Part shown: piece by piece, positions 54,781 to 64,000 of the stretch
Layout: each line of letters starts with the position of its first letter
Position numbering within the stretch: position 1 is the stretch's first letter
Origin: Nephrocerus scutellatus
Lineage: Eukaryota; Arthropoda; Insecta; Diptera; Pipunculidae
Length of the DNA stretch: 64,000 nucleotides
Reading direction: 5' to 3'
NCBI GenBank assembly: GCA_947095585.1
Contig: OX352763.1
Location: 23,547,462 to 23,611,461, forward strand
Made by a program: the position numbers and the translations under genes
The notes under the pieces: model-generated
The model's database searches: none
Told to the model about the DNA's origin: nothing
Seen by the model: the letters and a program-made list of their open reading frames with translations, nothing else

Positions 54781-57525
54781 TTTTCAGGGCCCAATTATGT
54801 CGTAGCTGATGATCGTTCTACATTAGTTCTTGGTTCAAAACAATCTAATAGGGATGTAGCCTCAAGTCCTTGCACAAAACTCGTCACAAACTGGCCGCAG
54901 AGTTCGACGCGGAATCTACAAATTTGGGACCTCACTTACACTCGTTGCTGTTGCGCCAATACTCACGGTATTCCTTGCGTTTCTTTGTCTTGTAGGCATG
55001 AACATAACATTTGCCTCCAATTTTTCCACCAGACACTTCTTTGTTCACTTATCCATATGACTATGACGACAAAAAACTTGACTTAACACCGCGAACTTTG
55101 TTACAACATTAGGATATTTTGCAAGCGTTTTTGAGGCGTGTAATTTTCCAGGATCAAATGGCAAGTGTAGCCGAGTAGAAACGGCAAACAAACCGCAGCT
55201 AAATTCGAGAAACCCTATTGCAAAAATGAGGCGACGTTATTGAAAAAACCTTTAGATATACCACTCGATATAGACCTAATGACAATCTTCTAATGGATGG
55301 AGCCACTAAACAAAAAATAAAGTCTAGGCTTTCAATTGAGAACTGAGGCTCGCTCTCTTACTTATATGAGCATAGATCCCTTCTTCATCACCCGTTCTAG
55401 GACTGATTTTGAAGGGTCTCGCTTAAATTTCTTGCTACATGTCCAACTAATAAAGGAATTTATAAGCTCTAACGAAAATCCTTAGGTCGTTAGGATCAGG
55501 GATCGTTTTTCCAATCTACAGAATCCTTCTTGTGAGCAGACCGCGAAGTGGTGCCAGATGATTCTGATTCTAGGTGAGATCATTTCTCAAGAAGACATAA
55601 TAATACGTGACTAGGGACTCATATGCTACTCAGTTCTATTATTCTATCTATCTATCATGTTATTGATTATTTTTTAAGACACGGGCAATAAGACGTTTTG
55701 TTATTTCCGATTACTCGGGTAAATAAATGTTTTTCAATATTTCAATATCAATATTCGCAATATTTGATTGAAATGATGTGTCAACTCTATTCAGCCATTA
55801 AAGACCGCTGAATTCAGCAAAAGTACTACTAATAGCGCTGCCGTCTTATGGAAACTAGGAGAAACGCAAAACTTTTCAAGGAATGCTGGTATTATATTAT
55901 TTTTACAAGCTCGAGTTGTGGAGTATGGCGAAATTGAAAATTTGTTAAGTAATTTACATCAAGAAGACTTCGTAATAACAAAGACGCCTTCAAAGTTACT
56001 TACAGAGCTTCAATAGCCTCCCAATGATTCCCCATACAAAGAACAAATATAATCCAGAGATACTTGTAGTTTTCGCCCGTCATCATCATCTTCCTTTCGT
56101 CATTTGACGAATCATAATTTCTGCACCATTCTATTGTAATAAAAATTTCAAGAACTTTTCGACGAAAACTGCTCCGGCGGCCGGCCCTTCTTTTGGACAG
56201 ACAAACGCATAGTTGGAACATTCAGTCAGCTCAGTCAGTTGTTATTGGAGTTGTTATGGAGAGAGCTCCGTTGAGAAAATGCCATGCGATGTTTATTAAG
56301 AGTAAATAGCGTCCTTGTCGTCTTTTTGGCGCCCCACCATCATTCAATATCCGTACATGAGACACGTACATATGTGAAGTATTCCGTCAATTTACCAATT
56401 TAGCTGACTTCCTAATTTTTTCCATACGTCATTTATTCTTCATGTGTGAGATTGAGATTTCATTTTGCAGCTAATTCTATGCCTGAAGCTGTACGTTGTA
56501 TTATGATGAACTGACTGTTCTTTTCTTTGCCATCACTCTGGCCGCCGCCGGTTTGTTAGTTAGTCTGTCTATCTGTTTATGTGGTCGGCTCGGCCTTTCC
56601 GGATCACGTTCTCGACAAATTCAAATTTGTACAAGAGACGGCCTCTGCTTATACGCTCTCGTATCTTCTATCTGTGTGTAGTGTATTTACTCGCATTATA
56701 TAGGAAACGAGACGAAAATAAATTCGTTTAATTAGAAGTCGGTTTGGGCGTTCGCCGCGTTGTGGATCTTATATTTGCAAAGAAAATCAGTCTGTGTAGC
56801 GTACACAAACGCTTATGATAGTATAGTATAGGTTTGCATACAACCCATGAAGAATGGGGTATGTGTGTGAATGTTTGCACAATATTATTAGACGTGATCC
56901 GAATAGAATATTGGCCGATGAGGGGTGTGGAATGAATGAATATAGTCCATTGGTAGTGTCCTGCGTATTGCATTGTACATTTCTTCTTCGAAAACTATCC
57001 AAATATGTGTTTTAACTTTCAAAAGATTTTTATATTTAAAAAACATACATAGTTCCGTATGTAAACTAAGACAACAAGACCAAACCAATTCTAAGAACCA
57101 CTATTAAGTGAGTTCGCAGGTAGCTACAAACATTACTCAATTATCAAACAGAATAGATCTAGATACGAGTACTTACAGTCATAACTTAACTAACTGAAGG
57201 ACTGCCAGCCGCGCTTATTACTCAAAATCAATCATTCAATATCCGACAGTGATTAACTTATGGACTCCGAAGAAATGTAATGCAGTTCACACTTGACTTC
57301 AAGTAATCCGCTACTACATTGCTGCTTCGGGTTGGATTCATGTCCATTCACCTTACCGTCTATTCAGCTCAAAGGGACCAATTTTTAGTTTCTTTTCTTA
57401 ACAACAATCCGAATAGTTTGACGCTCAATTTTCCCATGCAAGCCCGTCAGCTTAGGCAAACAAAGCTTCAACTGCTACCGGAAAGTGCCGGTAAAGGAAG
57501 GCCTTTATCAGCGGTTAAGTTAATT
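54781..57525. other. no gene recognised; possible host sequence
   Basis: About 2.7 kb without element motifs. A hydrophobic plus stretch at 54928-55050 (LVAVAPILTVFLAFLCLVG) is open for only about 45 codons. Paired TCAGTCAG motifs occur at 56222-56240 after GC-rich sequence (56170-56200), again promoter-like. 57250-57525 may hold unrecognised 5' parts of the LINE at 57.53 kb. Confidence 0.3.
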
Positions 57526-57529
57526 CTTC

Positions 57530-58262
57530 GGAAGTGGGTGAAACATTAACAAATGAGAGGTGGACGCATCCCACCACATATGTACTACTGCGAAACAAAT
57601 TCGCTTTAGAGCACTGTGATATCCCTGAAAAGAAGTGCTATGAGAATAATTATAGGTAATCTGACAGGGCACTGTCTCCTTGGAAAACATGCAAGAAGGA
57701 TAGGACTTGAGTTCAATGACTTCTGTAGAAGCTGCAATGATCCCGAGGAAGAAAAAACAGTATCACACTTCCTGTTTTCATTTCCGGCGATTGCAGGCAA
57801 AAAAAGCATTTGGGATATTATAATTTAACCAATTTATCGGACGTCAAAAGCTGTGTGGGCGCCGTGGCTCAGTGGAAATGCGCACAGCTACTGAGCAGGA
57901 GGTTCGTGGTTCGAATCCCAGTAAAAGTATTTTTCACGGTGTCCCACCTCTCGCGAATGGGTGACAAACGTTCCGAGAGTAATAACTTGTCATGAAAAGT
58001 TTCTCAATTCGCCGTTCGGATCCGGCCTTAAATTGTTGTGTTCAAAAATATACATGCGAAACCCAAATGTTGGCGAGAAGCTAGGCAATAGTCTGTTGCG
58101 TCAAATATTATTATTAAAAGCTTCAAGATGTGAGACATCCTGACAATTTTTGAAAGCTCAAATAGGCTCTGTAAAAAAAGATGAAAAGATGGTATCAGAA
58201 TGGACTGTCATCGGTCTAAGTGTGCGAATGCAGCCACCGACCCTAACCTAACCTAACCTATT
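57530..58262 (+). mobile_element. L-CCTAA LINE: C-terminus and 3' tail, with a SINE inserted
   Basis: Plus strand: LTNERWTHPTTYVLLRNKFA, ISLKRSAMRIIIGNLTGHCL, LGKHARRIGLEFNDFCRSCN, DPEEEKTVSHFLFSFPAIAG (C-terminal CCHC motif with the last Cys changed to Ser), LTNLSDVKS. SINE-T interrupts DVKS/FKM. The 3' end continues at 58116: gatggtatcagaatgga...cagccaccgACCCTAACCTAACCTAACC, giving a (CCTAA)n tail at 58241-58262. Confidence 0.8.
57853..58115 (+). mobile_element. SINE-T, copy 2, with target-site duplication
   Basis: Complete pol III promoter: A box TGGCTCAGTGGAAATGC at about 57864 and B box GGTTCGAATCC at about 57908. The body runs through GACAAACGTTCCGAGAG and CTCAATTCGCCGTTCGGATC; the tail is gcgtcaaATATTATTATT. 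AAAAGCT flanks it on both sides (57846-57852 and 58116-58122), and joining the flanks restores the LINE codons for DVKSFK. Best-preserved head of the three copies. Confidence 0.9.
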
Positions 58263-58284
58263 CATATTCATACTAACCTAACAT

Positions 58285-59075
58285 ATTCGGCGAGTCAAAT
58301 TCGCCTACGACCAAAAATTGAGACAAAAAATACTACAGTGTCCCAAAGGTAGTAAAAATTTTTGGTCATTCGTGAAAAGAATCAAAAATACAGCCTCGTC
58401 GTCTATTCCAACGCAGCTAGCTTCACGCTTTCAGACTGTGCATTGCTGCCTCCTGCACCTTAGAATATTGAACACTCTATGAGACAGATATTCATTCGTA
58501 CTCGTTGCTAGAGTTTTTCCACAATAGTTCTGAAGAGGTGTTCTTCAAGCTCTCAGTACCATTGCGTAAGCTTTTCCATCGATCCTATTCTTCTGGAATC
58601 TTCCCGAGAAGTTGGTAAGCAGCCTTTGTCCAGCCCAGAGTTTGACATCAAGCTTAAACTCACTGGATTAGAAGCTATCTTTTGGACCGCTCAATTCAAA
58701 TTGTTCTGAATGGTTTCAAATCTAAAGTTCATTACTTAAGTGCTGGCGTTCCCCAGGGCTCTGTTTTGTCCCCTAAACTCTTTCTCATTTTTTATTAATG
58801 ATCTCTTAATTGTGACTTCTAATCCAATTTACTCTTTCGCTGACGACAGCACTCTCAGCTTCTCATATAAGTTTGAGAAACGTCCCTCCACTTCAACCAA
58901 CTACGTATGTTAAGTACGTTAAATTCTGACCTAGGCATCCTAATACAATGGGGAGAAATCAATCAAGTAGGATTTAACGCTTCCAAAACCCATTGCGCAA
59001 TCTCGCAATTCTCGGTATGTGCGTTAACGACAAGCTTCGTTGGATTGACCACATATTTACCGACGATGTTGACTG
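58285..59075 (+). mobile_element. J1 LINE: linker and RT pieces with internal deletion
   Basis: FGESNSPTTKN, YYSVPKVVKIFGHS, KRIKNTASSSIPT (linker, in two frames), LRKLFHRSYSSGIFPRSW, then a jump to AGVPQGSVLSPKLFLIF, LLFR-type remnant of the FADD region, and NQLRMLSTLNSDLGILIQWG, EINQVGFNASKTHC. About 130 residues of RT including the first catalytic Asp are deleted near 58640. It follows the CCTAA tail of the previous element almost directly. Confidence 0.75.
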
Positions 59076-59084
59076 CATATTTCA

Positions 59085-59505
59085 TGGATAAGTTGGAAGA
59101 GGTTAACTTGTAACATATGTGGTTTCAGCAAGACGGTTTAACATTACACACAGCTGGCCAAATAAACGAGTTATTGAAGTCGAAATTCGGTGACCGTGTT
59201 ATCTTCAGCAAGGGACCAGACAATTGGTTGCTTCGTTCGTGTGATATATATGAATCCTTGGCTTTCGATTATTTGCAGAGACAATGTTCTATACGTTCTA
59301 TACAAAAAAGCCAGAGACTTTGGACGACCTCGGAACCACCAATAACGATCGCAAATTTGCCGCCATATCGGATTTATGCAAAAAAAAAACATGAATCATT
59401 TGTTTTTAAGCGTATTCACTCAAGCAGACGTTTCCGTGGGGAAATTCAAATGATATTGTATTTTGTAATTATTGGCACTGATTTTACTTTAACTTGAAAT
59501 AAAAT
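59085..59505 (+). mobile_element. mariner-like transposase, C-terminal half
   Basis: The frame 59117-59497 stays open: MWFQQDGLTLHTAGQINELL (second catalytic D; FQQDGATCHTA expected), KSKFGDRVIFSKGPDNWLLR, SCDIYESLAFDY (third D region, CDLTPLDY expected), and RIHSSRRFRGEIQMILYF at the end (RxxxSRGGHLxDIxF). The N-terminal half is missing; it joins J1 debris at about 59080. Point damage suggests an inactive copy despite 126 open codons. Confidence 0.75.
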
Positions 59506-60425
59506 TCTTTTTTATGTCTACAACATAAGCTGTTTTATTTAAAAAACAAAATGTGGCTTTTTTAATGAAAACCCCAAGTGTCTTTGAAAAAGTGCTTGAG
59601 AAGTGATCAAGGGGGCTAATTTTTCTCTCGCTGTAACATTCCAGTTTTTTGGCCACTTTACATTTCATATACTTCTCTTTTGGAGTTCGCATTTCCAGTA
59701 ACGGTATAGTTGAATGCCTTATCATAGAAAAATTTATTATAAAAAAGACGAAAAGTCGAACACAGGTTACTGGCTTTACTTGCTAAAATGCTTATCTGCA
59801 TATACTAAGTCTAAGGAAATAATAATAATAATAATAAGAACCGCGGCCTAGATTATACAATAATGTCGCTAGTTTTTGGCGCCAGTTAATTTTTTTTTTA
59901 TTAATTTCATTTGTTATACTGCGTACTGCGTGTTATTGTCTAAGTATTTCAAATAAACATTAGAAACACTTGTGTGGAGTTACGGCTAAATATTTTGACT
60001 TATCTTAACTAATGTATGAAGTGCGTTATGATTCGCGATTGTAAGTTTTACGAAGGCCATCAGTTGCGTATGTTGCGTTATCATTGTTTCAGGGACAAAT
60101 GACAGGCGTAAACCTGAAGAACTGAACTGAACTGGAATAATCAGATATGATGGCATGTGTCGTTGATTGAAGTGGTTTTATCTACATACTGAGTACTTAG
60201 TATATAGACGTACATATGTTGTTCATATTTACTTTGAAGCTACCGTACTTTTGGTTTGTACAAACCGTTAAAATTTGCTTTAAACTCAAGTTATACCTGA
60301 TCAGTCATTGCTTTTTAAATCTGGAAGAACTTATAGGGTCTTCTCGTCTTTTAATTAAATTTAAGCTTTTTTTACTAAAAAATAACATTCTACTTTATTT
60401 CGTCCAACCAATCGACGTTCAAATG
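59506..60425. other. no gene recognised; AAT microsatellite
   Basis: AT-rich; the first ~80 bases may be mariner 3' untranslated sequence. (AAT)n at 59818-59837. Nothing else seen. Confidence 0.35.
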
Positions 60426-60429
60426 CTGG

Positions 60430-62215
60430 TGATAGGATGCAATCTCTTGCTTTTAAATCTTTTAAAGCTTCCGGCGGTGATGGGATCTTTCCAGCGCTTC
60501 TACAGAAGGCAATCGATCTCATCCTACCGGGTATGATTGCTTTATTAAGAGCCCGCTACAACTGGGGGTACATTCCTACTATCTGGAGACAGGTTAATGT
60601 GATATTTATCCCGAAACCAGGCAATAGGACGAGTGAGTTGCCGAAATCATACAGATCTATAAATCTAACATCATTTGTCCTCAAAACTATGGAGTGACTT
60701 ATTGATGTTCATATTAGAGGCAGGTTAGAATTATCTACCCCTCTGCACTGCACGTCAGTTTGCATACAGGAAAGGCAAAAGAACAGCTTTCTCGACATTG
60801 AGGGCGCATTCGATAACACTGGCTACGACTTTATTGCCAGGGCAATCAGTAGCAGAGGTATCGAAGACTCGACCAATCAATGGGTAAGGGCCATGCTTGA
60901 AAGTCGAGATATTATCTACTCCTCGGGAGGAGTGTCTCGTGTCTATGACTGCAGTAAGCACTGCACTTTACATCACTAGAAGTGCTGTAAGGTGCTTTAC
61001 TACACGTTTTAGAATGATGCAGCAGAGAAAGACTATCCATCAATCCTTGCAAACCGCATCAGTGCCTTTCACGAAAAAAAAAGATTAGTCGATTTGGGAC
61101 CTATTGTCATCAAAGGCACCACGTTAGATTATTCCAGTGAGGTTAAATATATCCTGGAATTCTCATATCAAGTCCGCCATCGAACGCACTACTAGGGCCT
61201 TGTGGGCCAGTACACGCCCCTACTGCAGAGCTTTCAGTCTAAATCCTAAAAGGGTACATTGGATGCACACAATGATCGTGAGACCCATTATCAAGTAGGC
61301 CATAGAAATATAAGACCGGACAAACTGGTGCAATGGTGTTCCTGCACTGGACGCTAGAGATCTGTTTTGGTTCACAGATGGATCGAAGATGGAAACTGGA
61401 ATTGGAACTGGTGTCTTTGGACCCAATACCAAAGTATCGATACCAATGGGAAAAAGTCCCACGGGTTTCCAGGCGGAACTCCATGTCATTGAGGTCAGCG
61501 CCAGGATTAACCTTAGTAAATGAATTAGGGGCGCTGGAATATATGTCTTTTCAGATAGCCAGGCAGCACTTAAAGCGCTGTCGTCCAACTTAATGGACTC
61601 GTTATCAGTTAAAAACTGCTACGATGCACTGCAATCTCTTGACAGACACTATAGAGTGAAACTCGGTTGGATTCCTGCTCATCAGGGATCGTAACAGGTT
61701 ATCACAGGCAATGAATCTTCAGATGAACTAGCTAGGGCTGGCTCAAAATCTGCGTTCATAGGACCTAAAACCTACTGTGGTGTCAACTGGGCTGCCAACA
61801 CAGAACTGATAAATTGTAAGTAATACAAATACAAACTTCGTCTGGGCCACTGGGATAGGGCTGAGACAATCCAAACAATTAATTAGGCCCATTTTTTACA
61901 AGAAAATTTAATAGGGAAAGCATAAGGAAGCTGGTAAGTTTTCTAACAGGTCATTGTGGCTTGCGATATCACCTTAACAAAAATGGTGTTAGCTCAGAGA
62001 CAGAATGAAGGTTCGGAAGATGAAGAGTGATTCTAGCACATTTTCTGTGAATGCCCAGCATCAATTTGGTTAGGGAGACGCATTTTTCTATAAGGAAATA
62101 TGCTTGACAGCGGAGTTGAGAAATGTACTATCGTTAATTAGGGAGGTAGTACGATAAAATAGATCTTTTAGGTCGCAGTGTCTGCCATTTTAAAAAAATT
62201 AAAAAAAAAGAACTC
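60430..62215 (+). mobile_element. RNase-H-type LINE: RT, RNase H and C-terminal region, A-rich 3' end
   Basis: The longest single LINE remnant. SFKASGGDGIFPALLQKAID, LRARYNWGYIPTIWRQVNVI, FIPKPGNRTSELPKSYRSIN, LTSFVLKTME (RT fingers, 60.44-60.70 kb); SFLDIEGAFDNTGYDFIARA (first catalytic Asp), a long deletion or decay over the catalytic box, ALWASTRPYCRAFSLNPK-type thumb sequence in shifted frames, then RNase H: FWFTDGSKMETGIGTGVFGP (catalytic D), QAELHVIEVSARINLSK, YVFSDSQAALKALSSNLMDS, VKLGWIPAHQGS, SDELARAGSKSAF; and CDITLTKMV/SSETECRFGR (LTGHCGLRYHLxKxG, C-x2-C region). It ends in an A-rich stretch at 62192-62213. An I/LOA-like element distinct from L-CTAC and L-CCTAA. Confidence 0.8.
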
Positions 62216-62288
62216 GCATGAACGGATACTACTTAGCTTTGTCCAGTTGCGGAAATAATGGCGTATATAAGTGTTGGAGAAACTGTGT
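62216..62288. other. short unique spacer
   Basis: Nothing recognised between the LINE's A-rich end and the tRNA-like sequence. Confidence 0.4.
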
Positions 62289-62352
62289 GTGGTTAGCACA
62301 GTTGGCTCCGTTGGCTCGGAGGACACCAGGTTCGATTTCCGCCGCGTCCAAA
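62289..62352 (+). repeat. tRNA-like sequence (SINE head or tRNA pseudogene)
   Basis: TAGCACAGTTGG fits the pol III A box (TRGYNNARNNGG) and GGTTCGATTTCC is a B box with one extra base. CTCC and GGAG between them could form an anticodon stem. Box spacing is only 23 bases and no full cloverleaf or T stem forms, so it is not a working tRNA gene. It ends in a run of eight T (pol III terminator-like) at about 62355. Its head differs from SINE-T. Confidence 0.4.
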
Positions 62353-62355
62353 GTT

Positions 62356-63785
62356 TTTTTTAACTGATCCATATTCCAAATATATACACATAATACGATG
62401 CTGTACATGCGACATTCTACCGGTTGAGAGCAGATGTTCTTTACGGAAAGGCCAATACAGACGTAAAGTTCAATCCTTTTTAATCAACAGTGTGAATAGG
62501 AAGTAAGTTGTCTATCCTTATGTCTTACGGTAGATTAAAAAGATTAGAGGAGAAGGAAGCAACATCCTTTATGACACCATCGAGTTACATAAATGATAAG
62601 TACGAGGACAAGTATACCAAAGATGCTACAATGCTTAGATATAAAATTAAAATTTACATTACTTACGAGTATGTGTGCGAATCTGTAAACATTTAAATTT
62701 GTTTTTTTTTTTATCTTTTTGTTTCTTCAGTGGGCCAACAAGTTTCCTATCTGTAATGGATTTTATCTGCCTACATGATGTTTTCCGCTTGATGGGGGTG
62801 TGATGTTTGCAATTATTTATAATTACATTACGTAAACGCAATTCTTAAAAAAATGTCTACCTCCTTCCCTTAGAATTACTTTTTCCAACGCATCAGCGCT
62901 GCCCACTGACGGTCTGCGGCATTATAGCATAAGTAGTTTCGGATCGTTGAAGAGGAAACTATTTTTGGAAGTTGGTAGCTATCAACATCACAAGTGATCA
63001 CATTAAATAGGTGAGGAAAATGTCATGCAAATGCTAGCTTGAAATTTGCTAGATAAATTGTTCGGATACTCGTAAATGGGTGACCGTTGTCTGTTCGATT
63101 CCTTATTCCTTTCATCGGCATTATTACTCAAATTTTGTAATCCAGAAAAAGTTGAGTGCTTTTTCATTCATCAAAATCGAAAAAAGTTTTGCGATTTTGT
63201 TTGTTCATCAACGGCCACACGCACACACGCACAACGCCTATTAGGATGAAATAGAAAATCAACTTTTGTCCTCACTAGCAAAATACTGGCAGTTTTTTTT
63301 TTACTTTAATGATCGTAACAGGTTATCACTGAGGTTAAACGCCTTTTTAAAAAGATCTTGACACATGTAGCCTATTTTCTAGCAGTATCCAGACATAATT
63401 AATTAATTTTTACTTTTTTATTCGAACAAATGCTTATGTTTTTTAATAAAAAGTTAACATTGTCAGCCATCAATAATTTACTAAATCAAAAAAAAGCCAC
63501 GAGCGAGCCCCAAGTATTAATTAAAAAATGTCTGCCATCTTGAGGAGACAGACTCGATATTGTGAACTTTGAGAAACTATTCCTTATCAGTATTTACGCA
63601 TAGCGATTTATGGTTGGGGCTTAATTTCAAACAATCTAATTGGAAGTAATTTTTCCTAAAAATATTGTCGAGAGGCACCAAACTTGGGACAGCTTTCTAT
63701 TTCCATTTTTTTTTAAATCTTGTATTTAACTACAGAAGTTTTTATTAGTTTTTGTGAGTTTTAATGGGACATTCTGTTCTCACGA
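62356..63785. other. no gene recognised
   Basis: AT-rich with A and T runs; a CACACGCACACACGC stretch at 63215-63235. No protein motif seen. Confidence 0.35.
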
Positions 63786-63789
63786 ACTG

Positions 63790-63985
63790 GACGCTATGGC
63801 AGAAGTGGTAAAGTTCGCAGTTAGAATCGTAGAAAAATACCAAAAAGCTTTATCACGGTACCACATCTGGCGGAAGTATGACACACGTCCGATAGTAAAA
63901 ATGTCACGGACAGCTTCTCAATTCTTTCTTTCCTTCTCATATGGCTTTAAATTGTAGGCAACATTGTAAGACACACTAACGGATC
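63790..63985 (+). mobile_element. SINE-T, copy 3, strongly diverged
   Basis: tggcagAAGTGGtaaa aligns with the A box region, cagttAGAATCg with the B box, and ttatcacggtaccacatctgg...gacacacgtccgatag...gtcacggacaGCTTCTCAATTC...ggctttaaattgtagg follows the SINE-T body in order. Both pol III boxes are degraded. The tail is missing or cut near the window end. An old copy, implying a long history of the family. Confidence 0.6.
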
Positions 63986-64000
63986 GCCGCAACAAACTAG

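Noticed and set aside
57853..57925. Functional tRNA gene
   Set aside because: Pol III boxes are perfect, but the acceptor stem does not pair and the sequence continues into a repeated SINE body with an ATT tail.
58241..58284. True telomeric or subtelomeric repeat
   Set aside because: The CCTAA units are few, sit at LINE 3' ends at three loci and are flanked by ordinary interspersed sequence.
1..64000. CRISPR array, operon or prokaryotic features
   Set aside because: No regularly spaced direct repeats with unique spacers; element content (LINEs, mariner, pol III SINE) is that of an insect nuclear genome.
1..64000. LTR retrotransposon or endogenous viral sequence
   Set aside because: I looked for protease, integrase and envelope-like motifs and long direct terminal repeats and saw none.

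Overview
The window looks like intergenic or intronic DNA of a higher fly (cyclorrhaphan Diptera; a tephritid is my guess, not shown by any single locus). It is AT-rich with GC-richer islands. It has no operons or Shine-Dalgarno sites and no intact long ORF. Nearly every protein-like reading frame is a broken piece of a transposable element. I ran no alignments or database searches; families were assigned by reading conserved motifs, and most element borders are approximate.

Layout. 0-9 kb: mariner N-terminus (minus), RTE endonuclease scrap, the ORF1/ORF2 junction of an RNase-H-type LINE cut off by a C-rich minisatellite with a ~140-bp satellite beside it, a featureless stretch, a mariner split by an insertion, and a pogo-like transposase C-terminus. 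9-13 kb: three satellite-type arrays. 13-17 kb: a candidate host exon (minus) and two mariner pieces. 18-25 kb: Jockey-like and RNase-H LINE pieces on both strands. 25.9-28.7 kb: RTE-like LINE, a perfect 24-bp hairpin, and two internally deleted mariners forming a ~300-bp-arm palindrome. 29-37 kb: Jockey-like copies, one split by satellite B, one fused to another LINE's 3' end and one carrying a MITE; the best host-exon candidate lies at 35.2-35.6 kb. 37-49 kb: tandem repeats, Jockey and RTE pieces. 49-64 kb: LINE tails, three tRNA-derived SINE copies (one nested in a LINE with a visible target duplication), more Jockey and mariner pieces, and a ~1.8-kb RNase-H LINE.

Family names used below. 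J1: Jockey-like LINE with an FADDS catalytic box, about eight copies. J2: a second Jockey-like LINE. L-CTAC and L-CCTAA: RNase-H-bearing LOA/R1/I-like LINEs named for their 3' simple-repeat tails. RTE-a: endonuclease-RT of the 'FRPGKSTTDQ' type. RTE-b: the 'RRKWxWIGHTLRKP' type. SINE-T: the tRNA-derived SINE.

Nothing here forms a working pathway. The locus is a graveyard of nested, mostly dead elements in both orientations, which is the architecture expected of a repeat-rich intron or of a small-RNA (piRNA) source locus. Two short regions (13.91-14.03 kb minus, 35.19-35.57 kb plus) might be real host exons; both need transcript evidence.
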